Part shown: positions 33,198 to 43,571 of the stretch, piece by piece
How the letters are laid out: each line of letters starts with the position of its first letter
Numbering within the stretch: the first letter of the stretch is position 1
DNA from: Curtobacterium sp. VKM Ac-2865
GTDB taxonomy: Bacteria > Actinomycetota > Actinomycetes > Actinomycetales > Microbacteriaceae
Length of the DNA: 64,000 bases
NCBI RefSeq assembly: GCF_015350905.1
Contig: NZ_JADKRZ010000005.1
Location: forward strand, 124,001 to 188,000
Direction of reading: 5' to 3'
Position numbers and translations under genes: made by a program
Notes under the pieces: generated by a model
What the model was told of the DNA's origin: nothing
Seen by the model: the letters and a program-made list of their open reading frames with translations, nothing else
The model's database searches: none

Positions 33198-34613
33198 GTG
33201 ACCGACACCGAGGCCGCCCGCACCGCCTACCGCACGACGCTGCCCACCATCCGCGACTGGGTCGCGTACAAGGTCTGGCAGCTGCGGGTGCCCGGCGTGC
33301 AGGTCGCGATCGGCCACCAGGGCGAGGAGCTGTTCTCCGAGGCGTGGGGCCACGCCGACGTCGAGGCCGGTCGCCGCCTGACCACGAACGACCTGTTCCG
33401 CATCGCTTCGCACTCGAAGACCTTCACGTCGACGGCGCTGCTGCTCCTCGCCGAACGGGGCGCCCTGCGGCTCGACGACACCGTCGGCACCTACGTCCCC
33501 GCACTCGTCGAGGGCGGTTCCCCGATCGCCGACGCCACCGTCCGCGAGCTGATGGAGATGGGCGCCGGCGTGATCCGCGACGGCCACGACGGCGACTACT
33601 GGTCCCTCGCCCGGCCGTTCCCCGACGAGGACGAGCTGCTCGCACTGGTCCTCGACCGCGGGCAGAAGGTGCCGACGGGCTCCTCGTTCAACTACTCCAA
33701 CCTCGGGTACTCGCTCCTCGGGCTCGTCATCGCCGCGGCGTCCGGGCGGAGCTACAACGACTTCGTGCGCCAGGAGATCGTCGAACCGCTCGGCCTGCGG
33801 AACACCGGACCCGACTGGGACCCGTCGCGCGAGGACGACTTCGTGGTGGGCTACTCCGGCTTCCACGTGGCACGGCACCGGCAGCGCATCGCCCACGTCG
33901 ACACCCGCGCGATGGCCGCGGCGACCGGCTTCCACGGCACCGCGTCCGACCTGGTCAAGTACTTCTCCGCACACGTGCTCGGACAGGGCGAGCTGCTGAG
34001 CGACCACTCCAAGCGGCTGGCGCAGCGGAAGTCGTGGAGCGCCTCCGACGACGACCCGGCGGCCCGTGGCTACGGTGCCGGCTTCATCGTCGACCGGATC
34101 AACGGCCGCGAGGTCCGTGGCCACTCCGGCGGCTTCCCCGGCCACATCACCCAGTCGCTGTTCGACCCGGAGTCCGGCCTGGTCGTGTCCGTGATGACGA
34201 GTGCGGCCGCCGGCCCCGCGACGCTCCTCGCCACCGGGATCGTCAACCTGCTCGACGCCGCCGCCGACACGGCAGCACCCGGCGCGGTCGTGCCCGAGGA
34301 CGTCGCCGCGCGCTACACCGGCCGCTACGCCAACCCGTGGGGCGTCACCGACATCGCCAGGGTCGGCGACCGGCTGCTCGTGATCGACCCCTCCGGCGCC
34401 GACCCGATGGAGTCGCCCACCCGGCTCGAGGTCGTCGACGCGGACACGCTCCGGATGACCCACGGCAACCGCTTCGGCTCCGTCGACGAGGACATCACGT
34501 TCACCCGCGACGCCGACGGCACCGTCACCGGCATCCGCGGCGGTGGCGGCATGACCGAGGAGCCGTGGACGATCCCCGACGAGGCGCCCGAGGTCGCAGC
34601 CGGGCTCGCATAG
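33198..34613 (+). CDS. S12-type serine hydrolase (beta-lactamase fold), cytosolic
   Basis: A 471-residue serine hydrolase of the beta-lactamase/D-aminopeptidase family. The active-site motifs are SHSK (S-x-x-K, about 72-75), YSN (about 165-167) and HSGGFPG (about 308-314, in place of the KTG motif). The last 110 residues form a separate beta domain (GVTDIARVGDRLLVIDPSG), as in D-aminopeptidases and esterases of the family. It has no signal peptide, so it probably hydrolyses imported peptides or amides inside the cell. GTG 33198 has GGAAGGAACC upstream. A substrate containing D-amino acids is plausible, not shown. Confidence 0.87.
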   Translation: MTDTEAARTAYRTTLPTIRDWVAYKVWQLRVPGVQVAIGHQGEELFSEAWGHADVEAGRRLTTNDLFRIASHSKTFTSTALLLLAERGALRLDDTVGTYVPALVEGGSPIADATVRELMEMGAGVIRDGHDGDYWSLARPFPDEDELLALVLDRGQKVPTGSSFNYSNLGYSLLGLVIAAASGRSYNDFVRQEIVEPLGLRNTGPDWDPSREDDFVVGYSGFHVARHRQRIAHVDTRAMAAATGFHGTASDLVKYFSAHVLGQGELLSDHSKRLAQRKSWSASDDDPAARGYGAGFIVDRINGREVRGHSGGFPGHITQSLFDPESGLVVSVMTSAAAGPATLLATGIVNLLDAAADTAAPGAVVPEDVAARYTGRYANPWGVTDIARVGDRLLVIDPSGADPMESPTRLEVVDADTLRMTHGNRFGSVDEDITFTRDADGTVTGIRGGGGMTEEPWTIPDEAPEVAAGLA

Positions 34614-34648
34614 CCTGACGCGGACCACGGATCGACGAGGGGACCACC

Positions 34649-35211
34649 ATGACCGAGCAGCAGCAGACCGTCACGACCGACGACCGCGTCCTGGACCCGG
34701 TGCGCCAGGCGTTCGTCGAGGAGTTCGCGCTGATGCTCGGCGACGGCGCGGGCATGCCCCTCACCGACGCCCGGGTGCTCGGCTACCTCATCATGACCCG
34801 CGCCCCGTACTCGTCGTCCGCCGACCTGCAGGCAGCCCTCGGTGCGAGCTCGGGGTCGGTGTCGATGGCGACCAGGCGGCTCGTCGACTCCGGCTTCGTC
34901 AAGCGCCACACGGTGCCGGGGGAGCGCAGCCACTACTTCCGCGCCGAGACCGACGTGTGGGGCAGCTGGCTGGCCAGCGAGCGGAAGTACCTCGACCGGC
35001 AGCGGGACATCATCGCCCGCGGGCTCGCCGTCGTCGAACAGGACGGCCACACCGGCCCCGGCGACGTGGACGCCCCCGTCCGCGAACGCCTGCGCAACGG
35101 GCGCGACTACATGCAGTGGCTGCACGGCCACCACCGCAAGATGCTCGAGGACTGGGAGGCCTTCAAGGCCGCTCGCGACACGGGCGACGACGCACCAGGG
35201 ACGGGAACACC

Positions 35212-35215
<4 letters not shown>
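34649..35215 (+). CDS. GbsR/MarR-type winged-helix regulator
   Basis: A 188-residue DNA-binding protein. VEEFALMLGDGAGMPLTDARVLGYLIM is the GbsR/MarR-like dimerisation and first helix region. SADLQAALGASSGSVSMATRRLVDSG (about 57-82) is the helix-turn-helix, and FVKRHTVPGERSHYFRAET is the wing. A C-terminal helix with LRNGRDYMQWLHGHHRKMLE follows. Lying between the hydrolase and the ATPase and overlapping the ATPase start (ATGA), it is part of the same operon and probably adjusts its expression to imported compounds. Confidence 0.85.
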
Positions 35216-36876
<1,661 letters not shown>

Positions 36877-36989
36877 CCGCCCCGCCCCTTGCCCGCCCCC
36901 GCCTGTTCAGCCCGGCCCGGCACTGTTCGGCCTCGCCCTGACTTGCCCCGCCCCGGCCGTCCGGGACTGCACGCATCTCGTCGGCGCGC

Positions 36990-37039
36990 GTGACGGATCC
37001 GGTTCGCGGATCCCGAGGTGAGCGAACCGGATCCGTCAT
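36990..37039. repeat. 50-bp palindromic repeat (family B), single copy
   Basis: GTGACGGATCCGGTTCGC on the left and its inverse GCGAACCGGATCCGTCAT on the right enclose a short centre with CCGAGG. The same 50-bp element occurs four times at 42734-43475 and once at 53342. It lies about 115 bp past the ATPase stop and could end the peptide-import transcript. A half-degenerate copy is at about 37238-37264. Confidence 0.8.
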
Positions 37040-37072
37040 CGGCCGGAACGCGGTCCGATGTCGGGTTCGGTG

Positions 37073-37149
37073 CACCCGCCACCCGCCACCCGCCACCCGC
37101 CACCCGCCACCCGCCACCCGCCACCCGCCACCCGCCACCCGCCACCCGC
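37073..37149. repeat. 7-bp microsatellite CACCCGC, eleven copies
   Basis: Eleven uninterrupted copies of CACCCGC in the gap between the peptide-import operon and the gene at 37388. No gene runs through it. With a 7-bp unit, any slippage would shift spacing or frame. Confidence 0.92.
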
Positions 37150-37387
37150 ACCGCCGGCTGCTTCTGCCCCCTCGCCGCCCCCGCATCTCGCCGGAGCGGT
37201 CAAGCCGTCGATCGCAGATCGATGCCCGGACGTAATCCCGAGGTGAGGGAACCGGATTCGTCATGCCGCGCCTCCCGGTGGGGTCCGCGGTGGTGGGCTG
37301 GCGTCGACACGCCGATCCGGGCCTCCAGGGGGTCCGCCGGGACGCACCGGACTTGACGTCCGTTCGAACACACGTTCGAATGATCCG

Positions 37388-37711
37388 GTGGGACGGCGTC
37401 GCGAGAACCGGTGGCAGCCTCCGGAACACCCGGAGGTCGAACGTCCCAGCGCCTACACGTTGTCCGACGACGCACGGGGGCCGGACGTCTGCCACGCGGT
37501 GACCCCGCTGCCGGTCTGGGCGTGGGTGCAGTTCCCGACCTTCCACGTCCGGGTGAAGGCCTTCGCGAAGAGCTGGACCCGCGACGCCGTGCTCGTGGAG
37601 TGGGCCCAGTTCGGGCAGCAGGCGCAGGCCTGGGTGTGGCGGTCGGCCGTCAAGCACCGGGTGTTGCGGGTCGACGCCGACCGCCGGGCGCGTGCACCGG
37701 ACGCCGGATAA
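37388..37711 (+). CDS. small basic hypothetical protein
   Basis: A 107-residue protein from GTG 37388. I do not know the family. Residues 44-90 look like a real beta-rich domain with a regular Trp pattern (VWAWVQFPTFHVRVKAFAKSWTRDAVLVEWAQFGQQAQAWVW split by charges), ending in SAVKHRVLR. Similar short Trp-rich proteins with a C-terminal VW-A-V pattern are common in Microbacteriaceae as I recall them, function unknown. The first 40 and last 12 residues are low in structure. The start is uncertain, as no good ribosome-binding site is visible. Confidence 0.55.
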   Translation: MGRRRENRWQPPEHPEVERPSAYTLSDDARGPDVCHAVTPLPVWAWVQFPTFHVRVKAFAKSWTRDAVLVEWAQFGQQAQAWVWRSAVKHRVLRVDADRRARAPDAG

Positions 37712-37826
37712 CGCACCCGGTTGACAGGGCTCCGGCGTCGCGGGATCGTTCATGGAGTCGGGGTTCGGTGAGAATCTCGACGATCGAGACATCAGCTCGC
37801 GTGTGTCCAGACCGGAAGGAGGCACC

Positions 37827-37979
37827 GTGAACCGTCATGAGGTGCCGTCCTGGGTGGCACACGTGCTCACCCCACCCGAAGTCATCGCGGCCTACGTCGA
37901 ACGCCGTGTCAACGACCCCTCGCTGCTCTCCGGCGACGCGCACGAACCGACCTACGCGGACTTCCTCCGCGCCGAGTAG
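37827..37979 (+). CDS. very small hypothetical protein (50 residues)
   Basis: A 50-residue protein starting at GTG 37827 with an excellent GAAGGAGG 4 nt upstream. An in-frame ATG at 37752 lacks such a site. It reads VNRHEVPSWVAHVLTPPEVI, then AAYVERRVNDPSLLSGDAHE and a short acidic end. It has no membrane helix and no known domain. It is convergent with the EamA transporter gene, and their 3' ends overlap by 28 bp. The clear ribosome-binding site is the main evidence that it is translated. Confidence 0.55.
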   Translation: MNRHEVPSWVAHVLTPPEVIAAYVERRVNDPSLLSGDAHEPTYADFLRAE

Positions 37980-38800
37980 ACGGTCACGCCGACGCTCGCC
38001 GCGGTGACGCACGCGAGCGCGACGACCTCCACGGGCGACAGGGCCTCGTGCAGCACGAGCAGCCCGGCGAGCGCTGCCACCGCCGGCCCGAGGCTCTGCA
38101 GCACGCCGAACACGCGCGTCGGCATCCGGCGCAGTGCGAGCATCTCGAGCGCGTAGGGCAGCACGCTCGACAGGACGGCGACGGCGCCGAACACGACGAG
38201 CAGCATCGGGTCGGCCACGACGCCGTCGACCGCGGTGTGCAGGCCGAACGGCAGCGACACCACCATCGCGACGAGCATCGACACCGCCAGGCCGTCGACG
38301 CCCGGGATGAGCGCGCCGACGTGCCGGTTCATCACGATGTACCCGGCCCAGCACGCCGCGGCGGCGACCGCGCACGCCACGCCCCCGAGCGCGGTGACGG
38401 CGGAGGGGCCGACGCCGAGGAGGACGACGCCGGCGAGCGCCAGCACCGCCCAGAGGACGTCACGCCAGCGGCGGGTGTGCGCGAGCGAGAGGGCGAGCGG
38501 CCCGAGGAACTCGATCGTCACGGCGACACCGATCGGGATCGTCGCGAACGCCAGGTAGATGAAGACGTTCATGCCGCCGAGTGCCAGCCCGAGCAGCACG
38601 GCGGCGGTCCACCGGGCGCGGTCCCAGTGCCGGACACGGGGGCGGACGACCAGGGCGAGGACGACCGCACCGATCACCAGGCGGAGCGTCGCCGCCCCGA
38701 CCGAGCCGACCTCGTCGAAGCGGGTCTTCGCGACCGCGGCGCCGAGCTGCACGGAGACGATCGCGGCGAACGCCAGGAGCGGCGCCGGGACACGGGTCAT
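37952..38800 (-). CDS. EamA-family metabolite exporter (RhtA-like)
   Basis: A 282-residue membrane protein with ten predicted helices in two EamA repeats, of the drug/metabolite transporter superfamily. VQLGAAVAKTRFDEVGSVGAATLRL and GMNVFIYLAFATIPIGVAVTIEFLGPL are the RhtA/threonine-homoserine exporter blocks. The second repeat carries VLPYALEMLALRRMPTRVFGVLQSLGPAVAAL. It probably exports amino acids or similar metabolites. ATG 38800 overlaps the response-regulator stop (ATGA), tying it to the two-component system upstream. Its 3' end overlaps a convergent small gene. Confidence 0.87.
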   Translation of the reverse strand: MTRVPAPLLAFAAIVSVQLGAAVAKTRFDEVGSVGAATLRLVIGAVVLALVVRPRVRHWDRARWTAAVLLGLALGGMNVFIYLAFATIPIGVAVTIEFLGPLALSLAHTRRWRDVLWAVLALAGVVLLGVGPSAVTALGGVACAVAAAACWAGYIVMNRHVGALIPGVDGLAVSMLVAMVVSLPFGLHTAVDGVVADPMLLVVFGAVAVLSSVLPYALEMLALRRMPTRVFGVLQSLGPAVAALAGLLVLHEALSPVEVVALACVTAASVGVTVYSARRKSA

Positions 38801-39459
38801 CCGAGGTAGGCGAGCACGGCGAGCACGCGGCGGTGGTCCTCGCCGGTGTCCTCGAGCCCGAGCTTCGCGAAGATGCTCGACACGTGCTTCTCGACCGCGC
38901 CGGTGCCGATGACGAGCGCGCGGGCGATGGCGGCGTTCGTGCGGCCCTCGGCCATCAGCCCGAGGACGTCGCGCTCGCGGGGCGTCAGCGCGGCGATCGG
39001 GTCACGGCGGCGGCTCATGAGCTGCGTCACGACCTCGGGGTCGAGCACGGTGCCACCGGCGGCGATGCGGCGCACGGCGTCGTCGATCTCCTCGAGCCGG
39101 GTCACGCGGTCCTTGAGCAGGTAGCCGATGCCGGCGGTGCCCGATGCCAGGACGTCCTCGGCGTAGGTGGCCTCGACGTACTGCGACAGCAGGAGCACTC
39201 CGGTGCCCGGTGCCAGGCGTCGGGTCTCGACGGCGGCGCGGACGCCCTCGTCGGTGAACGTCGGCGGCATCCGGACGTCCATCACGACGACGTCGGGGGC
39301 GGCATCCGGCAGCGTCGCGAGGAACGACGTCGCGTCGGAGTACTGCGCGACGACGTCGATGCCGGCCTCGAGCAGGACGCGGGACAGGCCCTCGCGGATC
39401 AGGACGGCGTCGTCGACGACGACGGCCCGGATGCGTGCTGCATCCGGGCCGTCGGTCAT
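38797..39459 (-). CDS. LuxR/NarL-type response regulator
   Basis: About 220 residues. The receiver domain (about 10-125) contains VVDDAVLIREGLSRVL, the phospho-accepting Asp in VVVMDVRMPP (near residue 59) and LSQYVEATYAEDVL. The C-terminal LuxR domain carries LTPRERDVLGLMAEGRTNAA, followed by TGAVEKHVSSIFAKLGL. ATG 39459 is preferred; GTG 39468 is in frame 9 bp upstream. It forms a pair with the kinase gene 53 bp upstream and is translationally coupled to the EamA exporter, which is the likely target output. Confidence 0.93.
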   Translation of the reverse strand: MTDGPDAARIRAVVVDDAVLIREGLSRVLLEAGIDVVAQYSDATSFLATLPDAAPDVVVMDVRMPPTFTDEGVRAAVETRRLAPGTGVLLLSQYVEATYAEDVLASGTAGIGYLLKDRVTRLEEIDDAVRRIAAGGTVLDPEVVTQLMSRRRDPIAALTPRERDVLGLMAEGRTNAAIARALVIGTGAVEKHVSSIFAKLGLEDTGEDHRRVLAVLAYLG

Positions 39460-39512
39460 GCTCACCACCCTAGTGGGAGGGCACCGTCCTCATCGTGCGG
39501 AGGGCACCGTCG

Positions 39513-40970
39513 TCATCGTGCGGCGGGCGTCGGGACGCCGTTCAGCGCGCCGAGCGGGATCCGCGCGGTGGCCTCGGTCGGGCCGCCGGCGGGGCTCGAC
39601 ACCGTGAGCTCGCCGTCGAGGGACTGCATCCGCCCCATCAGGCCCTGGATGCCGTGCCCCTCGCGGGTCCTCGCACCACCGACGCCGTCGTCCGTGACGC
39701 TGACCATGAGGTACCAGACACCGGAGGCGTCGACGGAGAGCCCGAGGTACACACCAGCCGTCGAGGCGCCGGCGTGCTTCGTCGTGTTCGTCAAGAGCTC
39801 GGACACCGTGAAGTACACGTTGCGCTGGATCTCGGTCGCGAGCTGCAGCCCGTCGGGCAGGCGGACGTCGAGGCCGACGGGGATCGGGGTCCTGGCGACC
39901 AGGGCCTCGAGGGCGGCGACGAGCCCACGGTCGAGCAGGATCGGCGGGGCGAAGCCGCGGGACAGCGCCCGGAGCTCGTCGAGGGCGTCCTTGGCGTGCT
40001 CGGACGCCTCGGCGATGAGCTGCTTCGACGCCGCCGGGTCCTTGTCGAACTGCCGCTCGGCAGCCGCGAGGTCCATCCGCAGCCGGACGAGCCGCTGCTG
40101 GGGGCCGTCGTGCAGGTCGCGCTCGATCTGGCGGAGCGCCTGTCCCTCGGCGGTGACGGCTCCGGCGCGGGAGGCCTGGAGCCCGGCCACGCGCTGCTCG
40201 AGCACCTCGGCGCGGAAGCCACCGAGCAGCCCGAAGTCGATCCAGTAGTGCGCGGTGACCGACCCGCGGGACCACAGCGGGAGGAGCACGACCGAGGCCA
40301 CCACGCTCACGACGCACGCTGCGAAGCCGAGGCCCCACGCCCAGCCCTGGTCCATGCTGTTCACCATCAGCCACTGGTTCACCTGCCAGCCGAACCGCAG
40401 GGCCGTGAAGCCGGCGACGAACGGCCCGAAGAAGCCGACGACCAGGAGCGCACCGGCACCGACCGTGACGAGGGCGGCCAACGGGTAGACGACCGCCGCG
40501 TGCAGCAGGTACAGCCAGTAGTGCGGGTTCGCGACGGCCGAGCCGGTCCGCGTCCACCAGTTCTGCTGCCAGCGCGGGGTCCAGTCGACCGGACGGATCG
40601 GCCGCGGGTCCGCCCACGAGATGCGCAGCCGTTCGAACTGTCCGAGCCACCGCGCGATGAACAGCGCGATGAAGAACATCAGCAGCACGAACGGGTTGAA
40701 CAGGTCGCGGAACCCGCCGCCGAGCACCGCCGCGGGGAACGCAAAGTAGAGCGTGCAGAGCAGCACCGCCGTCAGGGCCATGTACCCGAAGTCGCGGGGG
40801 AACCGGCGCCAGGCGTGGCGGTAGAACTCCCGTGCGCTCATGCCGGGCGGGACGTCGTCAGCACCGGTGCTCGTGACGGGCTGCTCGGGCATGGGCTTCG
40901 TGGCTCCGGGTGGTACGGCGTCGTCCAACGGCACGGTGGTGGCCAGGTCGAGACGGTCGGTGTCGGTCAT
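39513..40970 (-). CDS. sensor histidine kinase (HisKA_3 family)
   Basis: A 485-residue membrane kinase of the NarL-partner type. Residues 50-250 contain an SdpI-like/DUF1707-free sensor region with several membrane helices (YMALTAVLLCTLYFAFPAAV, LFNPFVLLMFFIALFIA, AAVVYPLAALVTVGAGALLVV, FAACVVSVVASVVLLPLW). The dimerisation segment ERDLHDGPQQRLVRL has the phospho-accepting His near 283. The ATPase domain includes NTTKHAGAS and DDGVGG with GHGIQGLMGRMQSLDGEL. It starts at ATG 40970. The stimulus is unknown; a membrane-stress or cell-wall ligand would fit this architecture. Confidence 0.92.
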   Translation of the reverse strand: MTDTDRLDLATTVPLDDAVPPGATKPMPEQPVTSTGADDVPPGMSAREFYRHAWRRFPRDFGYMALTAVLLCTLYFAFPAAVLGGGFRDLFNPFVLLMFFIALFIARWLGQFERLRISWADPRPIRPVDWTPRWQQNWWTRTGSAVANPHYWLYLLHAAVVYPLAALVTVGAGALLVVGFFGPFVAGFTALRFGWQVNQWLMVNSMDQGWAWGLGFAACVVSVVASVVLLPLWSRGSVTAHYWIDFGLLGGFRAEVLEQRVAGLQASRAGAVTAEGQALRQIERDLHDGPQQRLVRLRMDLAAAERQFDKDPAASKQLIAEASEHAKDALDELRALSRGFAPPILLDRGLVAALEALVARTPIPVGLDVRLPDGLQLATEIQRNVYFTVSELLTNTTKHAGASTAGVYLGLSVDASGVWYLMVSVTDDGVGGARTREGHGIQGLMGRMQSLDGELTVSSPAGGPTEATARIPLGALNGVPTPAAR

Positions 40971-41041
40971 GGATCCAGCATCGCGAGGTCCGACGCTCCA
41001 CCCCATCCTGCCCCCTCCCGGACTCCGGGTGGGGTTAGCCC

Positions 41042-41047
41042 TACCCT
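41042..41047 (+). promoter_or_regulatory. -10 element of leaderless membrane-protein gene
   Basis: TACCCT followed by GGTGCC and ATG 41054. Confidence 0.55.
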
Positions 41048-41053
41048 GGTGCC

Positions 41054-41656
41054 ATGGGGTCGATGACGACGCACAGGCAGGAACAGTGGACCGCGCTCGC
41101 CGGGGTGGTGGCAGCGCTCGCACCGGCGCTCTCGGGGGTGGTCGGTCTCGTGCTCCTCACCCAGTGGTACCTGGAACCACCCGTGCTCATCGTCGGGGCC
41201 GTCGTCGGCGGCCTCGCTGCGGTCGTGGTCGCCCTCGCCGCCCGACGCCGACGCGACCGGGTCACGCTCGGGTTCGCCCTCTCGGTGCTGTGCTTCGCGC
41301 TGGGGTGGCTGCCCCTCGGTGGAGCGTCCTTCGCGGTCTCGTCGATCCTGACGCTCGCGTCCCAGGCGCTGGCCGTCGCGTTCGGCGTGATGGTCGCCCG
41401 TCGCGGTCGTGGGGCGTCGCGGGTCGCCGGTTGGGTGATCGCGGTGGCCGCCGCCGTGTGGCTCGTCGGTGGCTTCTCCCTGTGGTTCGGGACGAGCCCG
41501 GATGCGTCCGAGGGACTCCTCGACGTGCTCGTCACGCTCCCGGCGCTCGGACAGACCGTCGCGTTCCTGACCGCGGCCCTGCTCTTCGTCGGACCGCTGC
41601 TCCGCCCCGTCGGTGCCGGCGCCCGGTACCTCTGGTCCACAGCCGAGGTGCGCTGA
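41054..41656 (+). CDS. six-helix membrane protein of unknown function
   Basis: A 200-residue integral membrane protein with about six hydrophobic helices: WTALAGVVAALAPALSGVVG, VLIVGAVVGGLAAVVVALAA, VTLGFALSVLCFALGWLPLG, SILTLASQALAVAFGVMVAR, VAGWVIAVAAAVWLVGGFSL, and a last helix near LPALGQTVAFLTAALLFVGP. Short Arg-rich cytosolic loops alternate between them. I do not recognise the family. It is divergent from the kinase operon, with 83 bp between start codons, and may belong to the same stress response. Leaderless start at ATG 41054. Confidence 0.75.
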   Translation: MGSMTTHRQEQWTALAGVVAALAPALSGVVGLVLLTQWYLEPPVLIVGAVVGGLAAVVVALAARRRRDRVTLGFALSVLCFALGWLPLGGASFAVSSILTLASQALAVAFGVMVARRGRGASRVAGWVIAVAAAVWLVGGFSLWFGTSPDASEGLLDVLVTLPALGQTVAFLTAALLFVGPLLRPVGAGARYLWSTAEVR

Positions 41657-41719
41657 CCCGCTCTCCACAGATCACCCCGTGCCCGTCCAGGGTCTTCGCG
41701 GGCCCGTCACGCTGGGTGC

Positions 41720-42598
41720 ATGGCTGATGCGCTCCGCACCCTGATCGGCGCCGTCGGTCTCGACGTGGCCCACACGGCCGAACTGGAGGCTGACCCCGGC
41801 TCCGCCTGGACCCACCGGTTCCCGACGGACCGCGATCACCACGTCTGGGTCGCCACCCGGTCGCAGCCGGTCTGGGTGGGCCGCGGCGAGGAGCGCGAGC
41901 GCCTGGAGCGCGGCACGGCCGCGCTCCTCGCGCCCGGTGCAGCGGCCTGGGTCGGCACCGACCAGCACCCCCACCCGCCACCGACCGTCTCCGGCACGTG
42001 TCCGGACTGGGGCCTCGGCGTCGCGATGGTGCTGACGGGCGTGCACCACGGCACGGCTGCGTTCGGACCGCTCATGCCCGAGGCGCTCGCGCTGCCGGAC
42101 TGCTGCACGACCGTGTGGCGTCCCGACCCCGGCGACGACCTCCGCCGCACCCTGGAGCACCTCGACGAACAGGGACACCGCCGCTGGCCTGGCCCGTACC
42201 AGGACGCCCTCGCGCGGATGCTCGTCCTCACCGTGCTCAGCGCCTGGCGTCCGCCGGTCCTGCGGGACAACAGCCTGACGCGGGCGGTCAACGCGATCGC
42301 CGACCTCGAGGCCACCACGCCCCCGACCGTCCCCGAGCTCGCAGCCCTGGCCGGGGTGTCCCCGTCGACGCTGCTGCGCCGCTTCCGCGCCACCACCGGC
42401 CTGACCCCCGACGAGTTCACCCGGTGGTTCCGCACGCTGCCCGTCCGCGCAGCGCTGTCGGCCGGCACGCCGCCCGACCGCGTGGCCGCCGACCACGGGT
42501 ACCCGTCCGTCGCCGCGATGCGCCGTGTCCTCCGGCGGGTCGAGCGGACGACCTCGCGGCTCGACCGATCACCCCCGGACCTCCTGGTCCCGCTGTGA
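41720..42598 (+). CDS. AraC/XylS-family transcriptional regulator
   Basis: A 292-residue regulator. The N-terminal half looks like a cupin-type sensor (WTHRFPTDRDHHVWVATRSQ, GTAALLAPGAAAWVG). The C-terminal 90 residues hold the double helix-turn-helix of AraC proteins: TVPELAALAGVSPSTLLRRF (about 198-217), then RATTGLTPDEFTRWFRTLPV, and DRVAADHGYPSVAAMRRVLR as the second helix-turn-helix. The target is unknown, as no obvious partner gene is adjacent. CACGCT is 6 nt upstream of ATG 41720, a weak leaderless-type element. The region behind it (42599-43571) carries only repeats. Confidence 0.88.
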   Translation: MADALRTLIGAVGLDVAHTAELEADPGSAWTHRFPTDRDHHVWVATRSQPVWVGRGEERERLERGTAALLAPGAAAWVGTDQHPHPPPTVSGTCPDWGLGVAMVLTGVHHGTAAFGPLMPEALALPDCCTTVWRPDPGDDLRRTLEHLDEQGHRRWPGPYQDALARMLVLTVLSAWRPPVLRDNSLTRAVNAIADLEATTPPTVPELAALAGVSPSTLLRRFRATTGLTPDEFTRWFRTLPVRAALSAGTPPDRVAADHGYPSVAAMRRVLRRVERTTSRLDRSPPDLLVPL

Positions 42599-42733
42599 CG
42601 GATCCGGGCGGCCCGACCCGACGCCGTCGGTCTGTTCCGCCGCGCCCACCGCCGCCGGTCGGGCCGCCGCGCCCACCGCCGCCGGTCTGTTCCGCGCCCA
42701 TCTCCGCCCGGGAACTGGAGTTCCGTTTCCGCC

Positions 42734-43475
42734 GTGACGGATCCGGTTCGCGATCCCCGAGGATCGCCGACCAGATCCGTCACCGAACGAGACGCGATGG
42801 CCTCCGCCCCCCGGCCCCCGCGTGGAGTCCTGATTCCGCCGTGACGGATCTGGTTCGCGATCCCCGAGGAGCACCGACCGGATCCGTCACCGAACGAGAC
42901 GCGAAACTGGGACGGGTGCGGGCGCGGGTGCGGACCCGAATTTCAGGGGACGGGTGTCAGCGAACGGGTGTCATGGCCACGGTCAGCGGGAGCGAACGGC
43001 GGTCGGTGGCTGCCAGGTGTCCCCGGGCGGGTGCGCCGGCCGGCCGTCCGGTCGCCGGTTCCCGCCCCGCGTGGAGTTCCGTTTCCGGCGTGACGGATCC
43101 GGTTCGCGATCCCCGAGGATGGCCGACCAGATCCGTCACGAACGCACAGCGAAACGGGTGGGGAGCGGTGAGCGGGGAGCCGGGAACAAGAACGGAGCAC
43201 CGGGAACAAGAACGGAGCACCGGGAACAAGAACGGAGCACCGGGAACGGGCGGCACGGGGAGAGTCAGTCGGACGAGACGGGATGGGCGGGTCGGTGTGG
43301 CCAACTGTCGGTGCGCTGCGGGCAGGTGCGCTCAAGGGGCGGTGCGCGCGTGCACCGGGAAGTGGTCCGGACGTCGGTTGCTCGGATCCCTCGTACCCCT
43401 CTCAGCCCGACGTTCACATTGCGCTGTGACGGATCCGGTTCTCGATTCCCGAGGATCGCCGACCAGATCCGTCAC
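42734..43475. repeat. four 50-bp palindromic repeats (family B) in a gene-free region
   Basis: Units at 42734-42783, 42841-42890, 43090-43139 and 43426-43475, each exactly 50 bp: GTGACGGATCCGGTTCGC, a centre CGATCCCCGAGGA, and an end GACCAGATCCGTCAC that is an imperfect inverse of the start. Spacing varies (107, 249, 336 bp). A half copy (GTGACGGATCC) follows the AraC stop at 42596. With the tandem repeat at 43181 they make up nearly all recognisable structure in the 973-bp gap before lacI. I see no supported gene there. Confidence 0.88.
43181..43240. repeat. three perfect 20-bp tandem repeats
   Basis: cgggaacaagaacggagcac is repeated exactly three times and then decays (CGGGAACGGG). It lies between two family B palindromes, in no gene. 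Confidence 0.92.
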
Positions 43476-43571
43476 GACCGAAACGCGAAACTGCCGAACC
43501 GAACCGAAACGGCCGAACCGAACCGAACCGAGCTGGGCCGGGGCGGTGGTCGGGCGCGGGGGTGGACCGCG

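Noticed and set aside
42599..43571. Frames in the gap between the AraC gene and lacI
   Set aside because: Composed of repeat translations (GNKNGAPGT-like) with no start signals; no supported gene.
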